From Bartonella florencae (GTDB lineage: Bacteria > Pseudomonadota > Alphaproteobacteria > Rhizobiales > Rhizobiaceae), in NCBI RefSeq assembly GCF_000312525.1, contig NZ_HE997452.1, forward strand, positions 228,519 through 292,518: a stretch of DNA of 64,000 nt, in the 5' to 3' direction. A program made the translations under genes and the position numbers. Shown here piece by piece: positions 60,064 through 64,000 of this stretch. The notes under the pieces are model-generated. The model saw nothing but the letters and a program-made list of their open reading frames with translations, was not told where the DNA came from and searched no databases. Within the stretch, counting starts at the first letter, position 1. Each line of letters begins with the position of its first letter.

Positions 60064-62966
60064 TGTGCTTCATCCCAATTTTTTGCAACCATGACTTTTA
60101 CTTCAAGGGGTACAGATAGAGACAGAACAGGCATTGTAGCATTTTCCATAACTTTTTTAACAACAGCCATAGTTTTTTCACTCTCATTTTCTGGGACCTC
60201 AAAAATCAATTCATCATGCACTTGCAGTAACATTTTTGCTGACAGTTTTTCTTTTTGTAAAGCATCTTCCATGTGAATCATGGCACGGCGAATAATATCC
60301 GCCGCAGATCCTTGAATCGGCGCATTAATAGCCGCACGCTCATTAAAAGAACGAACTTGCAGATTCGCTGCTTTTATTTCTGGATAATGAATACGACGTC
60401 CAAAAATCGTCTCTACATAACCATTTTGGCGTGCAAAGATTTTTGTTGTTTCCATATAATCCTTAATTCCTGGAAACCTTTCAAAGTAGAGTTGAATATA
60501 ACGCCCCGCTTCTTGGCGTGAAAGCCCCAATTGATTTGCTAATCCAAATGCTGAAATGCCATAAATAATACCAAAATTAATCGCTTTTGCACGTTGCCGT
60601 ATATCTGAAGCCATTCCCTCTAGTGCTACTCCAAACATTTGTGATGCCGTCATAGCATGAATATCCTGACCTTTAGCAAAAGCTTCTTTCAATGCCGTGA
60701 TATCAGCAATATGCGCAAGAATGCGCAATTCAATCTGGCTATAATCGGCCGAAAGCAAAACATGCCCTTTTGGAGCAATGAAAGCTGTGCGAATTTTACG
60801 CCCTTCAGCGGTTCGTACTGGAATATTTTGCAAATTTGGTTCTGATGATGATAATCGCCCCGTTGACGTTGTTGCCAAAGAGTAATTCGTATGAACACGT
60901 CCTGTTTTTAGCAAAATATAAGAGGGTAAAGCATCTGTATAGGTAGATTTTAGTTTTGCAAGTTGGCGCCAATCAATAATTTTGCGCGGTAAAACATGAC
61001 CCTCAGCAGCCAATTCCTCTAAAGTCTGAGCAGAAGTTGACCACTGCCCACCCTTGGTTTTAGCACCTCCGGGTAATCCCATTTTGCCAAAAAGGATATC
61101 ACCTAATTGCTTCGGTGAAGCAATATTAAATTTCTCATCTGCTAACTGATAAATCTCCTCTTCTAGAATCAAAGCAGCTTGTGCTAGTTCTTCTGAAAGA
61201 CGCAATAAAATCTGCCTGTCAACAAGAATCCCACATTGTTCCATTCTCGCGAGGACTTCTACAAGCGGTCTATCAAGACGCTCATAAATTTTTGTCATCC
61301 CTTGAGATACAAGCTGTGGTTTTAAAACTTGCCATAAACGGAGCGTTACATCAGCATCCTCAGCAGCATAAAGAGTTGCCTGTTTTAAATCTACCTCTGC
61401 AAAAGAAGTAATCTTTTTTCCGTTAGATGTTAAATCCTTGTAGGAAATCGGTGTATGTCCAAGCCAACGCTTAGACAAATCATGCATATTATGGGTTAAA
61501 GATCCAGCATCCAAAGCATAGGACAAAAGCATGGTGTCATCAAAAGAGTTTATGACAATGCCTTCTTGCTTCATTACTAGCCAATCATATTTTATATTTT
61601 GACCAATTTTTAAAACTGCTTTATTTTCTAATATTGGCTTTAAAAGTGCTAAAGCCTTCTGCCTTTCAATTTGTCCTGCAACGCGTGCCCCTCCTAAAAG
61701 GTCATCTTCCCCTTCAACATGTTCAAGGGGCACATAAGCTGCTTTTTCCGGCTGTAATGCTAATGAAAAACCAACAAGCTTTGCTTGCAATGGATCAAGT
61801 GAAGTTGTTTCAGTATCAAAAGCAAAAAAACCTTGCTCTTCTGCTTGCAATAACCACTCTTTCAAAACTTTTTCATCAAGAATGGTCGTATAAGAATCTC
61901 TTGTAATTTTTTGTGTTAGTGCTTGATCTTTGCGTTTTTCGGCTAAACTTTGTGGAGAATTTTCAGAAAAATTATGTGGGAGTGTACTCTTGGCCTCTTT
62001 GGTAACAGAATCACGCTTATATTCAGACTTTTCCCATTCAACATCTATATCAAGCGCATCAATTACTGCTGCATCACACATCGTTGCCTCCGCCACACGG
62101 CGTGTTAGTGTAGAAAATTCCATCGCTTTAAGAAAAGCGATTAAACGTGGACCATCTTGGGGTTCCAAAATGAAATCATTTAAATCATTGTTTATAGGCA
62201 CATCTTTTTTAAGGCGCACCAGTTCACGAGAAATTTTTGCCTGTTCACTATAAGTTTGAATATTTTCACGCCGTTTTATTTGCTTAATTTCCGTTACTTG
62301 CTGTAATAAAAGATCAAGAGAACCAAATTGATCCAGCAATTGGGCAGCAATTTTAGGACCAATGCCTGGAATACCTGGAACATTATCTGTTGCATCTCCA
62401 ATCAAAGCTTGTAAATCGACCATTTTTTCAGGTGCAACACCCCATCTTTCTACAACTTGAGAAATACCAATATGTTTGTCTTTCATGCTATCATACAAGG
62501 ATACATCTGCATTTACGAGTTGCATAAGATCTTTATCAGAAGAAATAATGGTTGTTTTTGCTCCAGCCTTTGTTGCTAATGTTGCATAGGTAGCAATTAA
62601 ATCATCTGCTTCAAATCCTTCCTTTTCAATACAAGGCAAATTAAAAGCTTTTGTCGCTTGGCGTATTAACGCAAATTGCGGAATAAGATCTTCAGGCGGA
62701 GTCTCCCGATTCGCCTTATATTGTGGATAAATTTGTTTCCGAAATGTATCAGAGGAATAATCAAAAATAACAGCAAAATGTGTTGGAACAACGCCGGTAG
62801 CTGTATTACGTGCATCACAGAGCAGTTTCCACAGCATATTACAAAAACCAGCCACAGCTCCTACAGGAAGCCCATCTTTTTTGCGCTTTAAAGGCGGCAA
62901 AGCATAGTAAGCACGAAAAATATAGCCCGACCCATCAACCAAAAAAAGATGATCTGTTGCTTTCAT
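60060..62966 (-). CDS. polA: DNA polymerase I
   Basis: A full three-domain family A polymerase of 968 residues. The 5'-3' exonuclease (1-300) has LVDGSGYIFRAYYALPP, EGFEADDLIATYA, and GDATDNVPGIPGIGPK. The 3'-5' exonuclease (about 355-560) is intact, with FAFDTETTSLDP. The polymerase has motif A LLSADYSQIELRILAH, motif B RAKAINFGIIYG and motif C LLQVHDELIFEVP. It fills gaps and removes RNA primers in Okazaki-fragment processing and excision repair. The stop lies within the TTAA shared with the convergent EEP gene. Confidence 0.97.
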   Translation of the reverse strand: MKATDHLFLVDGSGYIFRAYYALPPLKRKKDGLPVGAVAGFCNMLWKLLCDARNTATGVVPTHFAVIFDYSSDTFRKQIYPQYKANRETPPEDLIPQFALIRQATKAFNLPCIEKEGFEADDLIATYATLATKAGAKTTIISSDKDLMQLVNADVSLYDSMKDKHIGISQVVERWGVAPEKMVDLQALIGDATDNVPGIPGIGPKIAAQLLDQFGSLDLLLQQVTEIKQIKRRENIQTYSEQAKISRELVRLKKDVPINNDLNDFILEPQDGPRLIAFLKAMEFSTLTRRVAEATMCDAAVIDALDIDVEWEKSEYKRDSVTKEAKSTLPHNFSENSPQSLAEKRKDQALTQKITRDSYTTILDEKVLKEWLLQAEEQGFFAFDTETTSLDPLQAKLVGFSLALQPEKAAYVPLEHVEGEDDLLGGARVAGQIERQKALALLKPILENKAVLKIGQNIKYDWLVMKQEGIVINSFDDTMLLSYALDAGSLTHNMHDLSKRWLGHTPISYKDLTSNGKKITSFAEVDLKQATLYAAEDADVTLRLWQVLKPQLVSQGMTKIYERLDRPLVEVLARMEQCGILVDRQILLRLSEELAQAALILEEEIYQLADEKFNIASPKQLGDILFGKMGLPGGAKTKGGQWSTSAQTLEELAAEGHVLPRKIIDWRQLAKLKSTYTDALPSYILLKTGRVHTNYSLATTSTGRLSSSEPNLQNIPVRTAEGRKIRTAFIAPKGHVLLSADYSQIELRILAHIADITALKEAFAKGQDIHAMTASQMFGVALEGMASDIRQRAKAINFGIIYGISAFGLANQLGLSRQEAGRYIQLYFERFPGIKDYMETTKIFARQNGYVETIFGRRIHYPEIKAANLQVRSFNERAAINAPIQGSAADIIRRAMIHMEDALQKEKLSAKMLLQVHDELIFEVPENESEKTMAVVKKVMENATMPVLSLSVPLEVKVMVAKNWDEAH

Positions 62967-63140
62967 GACAATCTCATTTCTCCATTTCAGCTTGAAAATA
63001 ATTCTCTCTTATACATTTTTTTTTGCGCTTATGATAAAATTTATAAAAATGCCTCTAAAAAGCCATTTTTTGTTTTCATAAGGTATGGAGTCGTTACAAT
63101 TTATATTCGGTACCTAGAGCTTTTCTTTGCTGTTACAGGA

Positions 63141-63146
63141 TATAAT
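63141..63146 (+). promoter_or_regulatory. -10 element of the candidate small RNA
   Basis: A perfect TATAAT. The hexamer 17 bp upstream (AGCTTT) is a poor -35, which is not unusual in alphaproteobacteria. Transcription would start near 63153. This is inferred. Confidence 0.35.
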
Positions 63147-63152
63147 AGCTTT

Positions 63153-63236
63153 CATTTTGCTCCTCCTATGATAGCTGAGGTACGATGTGGCGACATGGTC
63201 GTTGTGGTGTTCCCCTCCCCACAACGACCGTATTTT
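63153..63236 (+). ncRNA. candidate trans-acting small RNA of about 80 nt with anti-SD loops
   Basis: The stretch runs from a presumed start just after a TATAAT box to the T-tract of a strong intrinsic terminator, with no ORF and on the strand opposite to both neighbours. It contains CTCCTCC (63160-63166) in its 5' part and CCCCTCC in the terminator loop, both complementary to Shine-Dalgarno sequences. This layout resembles Hfq-dependent rhizobial small RNAs that mask ribosome-binding sites (the alpha-r14 or CCUCC-loop type). I cannot assign a family without a search. Confidence 0.4.
63197..63236 (+). terminator. strong rho-independent terminator without an upstream gene on its strand
   Basis: An 11-bp perfect stem, GGTCGTTGTGG (63197-63207) with CCACAACGACC (63219-63229), has an 11-nt pyrimidine-rich loop and is followed by GTATTTTT. 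The T-tract shows that it acts on plus-strand transcripts; on the minus strand no T-tract follows. Confidence 0.85.
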
Positions 63237-63298
63237 TAAGAGCAATGTTTTCTAGAGATTTTATTCTTCCCAGACTTTTTGAGAGAAAGAGTGCATTG

Positions 63299-64000
63299 TT
63301 ATTTGAAAATTTTGAAATCATTCCACAAAGCTTTTTCTCCCATTTTGTTGATAAAATCAGCATGCATGGCTCTTTCTTGCACACTTAATCTTGAGGGTAA
63401 GGTTTGTGGACGAGATTTAACCGCATAGAGGGCATCTTTGTCATTTTCGGGATCTTCATCATCCCCCTGCTTTTTATTAAAACCTAATACGCCCTGCTTG
63501 CCACCAATGAGTTCAATATAAACATCAGCAAGAATCTCCGCATCAAGTAAAGCACCATGAAGAACACGATGACTATTATCAATTCCAAAACGTTTGCATA
63601 AAACATCAAGTGAATTAGGACCCATAGGAAACTTACGCCGTGCCATAGCCAATGTATCAAGAATATTATCAACACTGATAAGTGGTCTATTTGCCCGCCC
63701 TAATTCTGCATTAAGAAAACCAATATCAAAGCTTGCATTATGGGCAATCATTGTTGCACCCTTGATAAATTCTAAAAATTCATCAGCAATATCACTAAAG
63801 ATTTTTTCATTTTTTAAGCGCTCATTAGTCAATCCGTGAATCGCTACAACTTCATCAGGAATAATAATACCTTCTGGATTCAAATAAACATGAAATTGGC
63901 GTCCTGTAAGATAACGGTCAACCATCTCCACACAACCAATCTCGATTATGCGATCTTTCTCTTTATCTAAACCTGTTGTTTCTGTATCAAAAATAATCTC
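63299..64000 (-). CDS. dnaQ: DNA polymerase III epsilon subunit, N-terminus cut by window edge
   Basis: The frame is open from the window end to a stop at 63299, giving 233 visible residues. It starts EIIFDTETTGLDKEKDRIIEIG, so only a few N-terminal residues are outside. The DEDDh exonuclease motifs are complete: DTETTG (Exo I), MIAHNASFDIGFLN (Exo II) and HGALLDAEILADVY (Exo III). A C-terminal tail of about 60 residues, rich in charged residues, should carry the segment that binds the alpha subunit DnaE. It is the proofreading subunit of the replicase. Confidence 0.96.
   Translation of the reverse strand, partial: EIIFDTETTGLDKEKDRIIEIGCVEMVDRYLTGRQFHVYLNPEGIIIPDEVVAIHGLTNERLKNEKIFSDIADEFLEFIKGATMIAHNASFDIGFLNAELGRANRPLISVDNILDTLAMARRKFPMGPNSLDVLCKRFGIDNSHRVLHGALLDAEILADVYIELIGGKQGVLGFNKKQGDDEDPENDKDALYAVKSRPQTLPSRLSVQERAMHADFINKMGEKALWNDFKIFK

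Larger units (their letters stand above)
62967..63298. other. spacer between dnaQ and polA holding a plus-strand RNA candidate
   Basis: 332 bp with no protein-coding gene. It must hold the polA promoter on the minus strand. On the plus strand it holds a -10-like TATAAT, two anti-Shine-Dalgarno-like CU-rich segments and a strong intrinsic terminator, described separately. Confidence 0.5.

Overview
The window is a 64 kb piece of the chromosome of an AT-rich alphaproteobacterium of the Hyphomicrobiales (Rhizobiales), most likely a Bartonella species. The evidence is the family-level look of the proteins (class I lysyl-tRNA synthetase, AddAB in place of RecBCD, a DivL-type kinase with Tyr in place of the phospho-His, a TsaE-phosphotransferase fusion, an IalB-family periplasmic protein beside rlmN, AccD without its zinc finger), together with low GC, long decayed intergenic stretches and visible pseudogenes, as expected of a reduced, host-associated genome. 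I see no rRNA, tRNA, CRISPR array, prophage or insertion sequence.

Layout. 1-3 kb (minus): dapE (cut by the window edge), a YgjP-type metalloprotease and an alpha/beta hydrolase. 3-5.6 kb (plus): infC with an AUU start and its own terminator, then an MsbA-like ABC exporter. 6.3-12.9 kb (minus): tamA-tamB, with tamA frameshifted. 13.3-16 kb: comM and a convergent solute-binding protein. 16.7-23.1 kb (plus): gyrB, ubiE, ubiB, and coaBC carrying an N-terminal ribbon-helix-helix domain, followed by a perfect 7 x 7 bp tandem repeat. 23.7-28.3 kb (plus): an EI24 membrane protein, accD, folC (frameshifted) and an NDUFA9-like reductase. 29.1-41.8 kb (plus): ahcY, divL, tsaE-phosphotransferase, addB, addA, trxA. 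41.9-49.4 kb: prfC and lysK (minus), a small membrane ORF (plus), a badly decayed argG (minus), a LysE exporter (plus), rlmN and an IalB-family gene (minus). 50.5-54.3 kb (minus): ptsN, then lptB, lptA and lptC (frameshifted). Between ptsN and lptB lies a 1.2 kb gene-free gap where relatives carry rpoN and hpf. 54.5-60 kb (plus): ihfB, a LapA-domain protein, two RNA methyltransferases, lspA, a Bax-inhibitor-1 protein and an EEP-family phosphatase/nuclease. 60-64 kb (minus): polA and dnaQ (cut by the window edge), with a candidate small RNA on the opposite strand between them.

Functional themes. Envelope biogenesis is prominent: LptBAC, an MsbA-like exporter, TamAB, LspA and LapA. DNA maintenance includes GyrB, AddAB, PolA, DnaQ, IHF-beta and ComM. 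Translation and RNA modification include IF-3, RF-3, LysRS, RlmN, TsaE and two methyltransferases. Three otherwise intact genes (tamA, folC, lptC) are each broken only at an A/T homopolymer, and each needs one more base. This points to sequencing error, slippage or very recent mutation. argG, by contrast, has a lost start, a stop, two frameshifts and a deletion, so it is genuinely dead.
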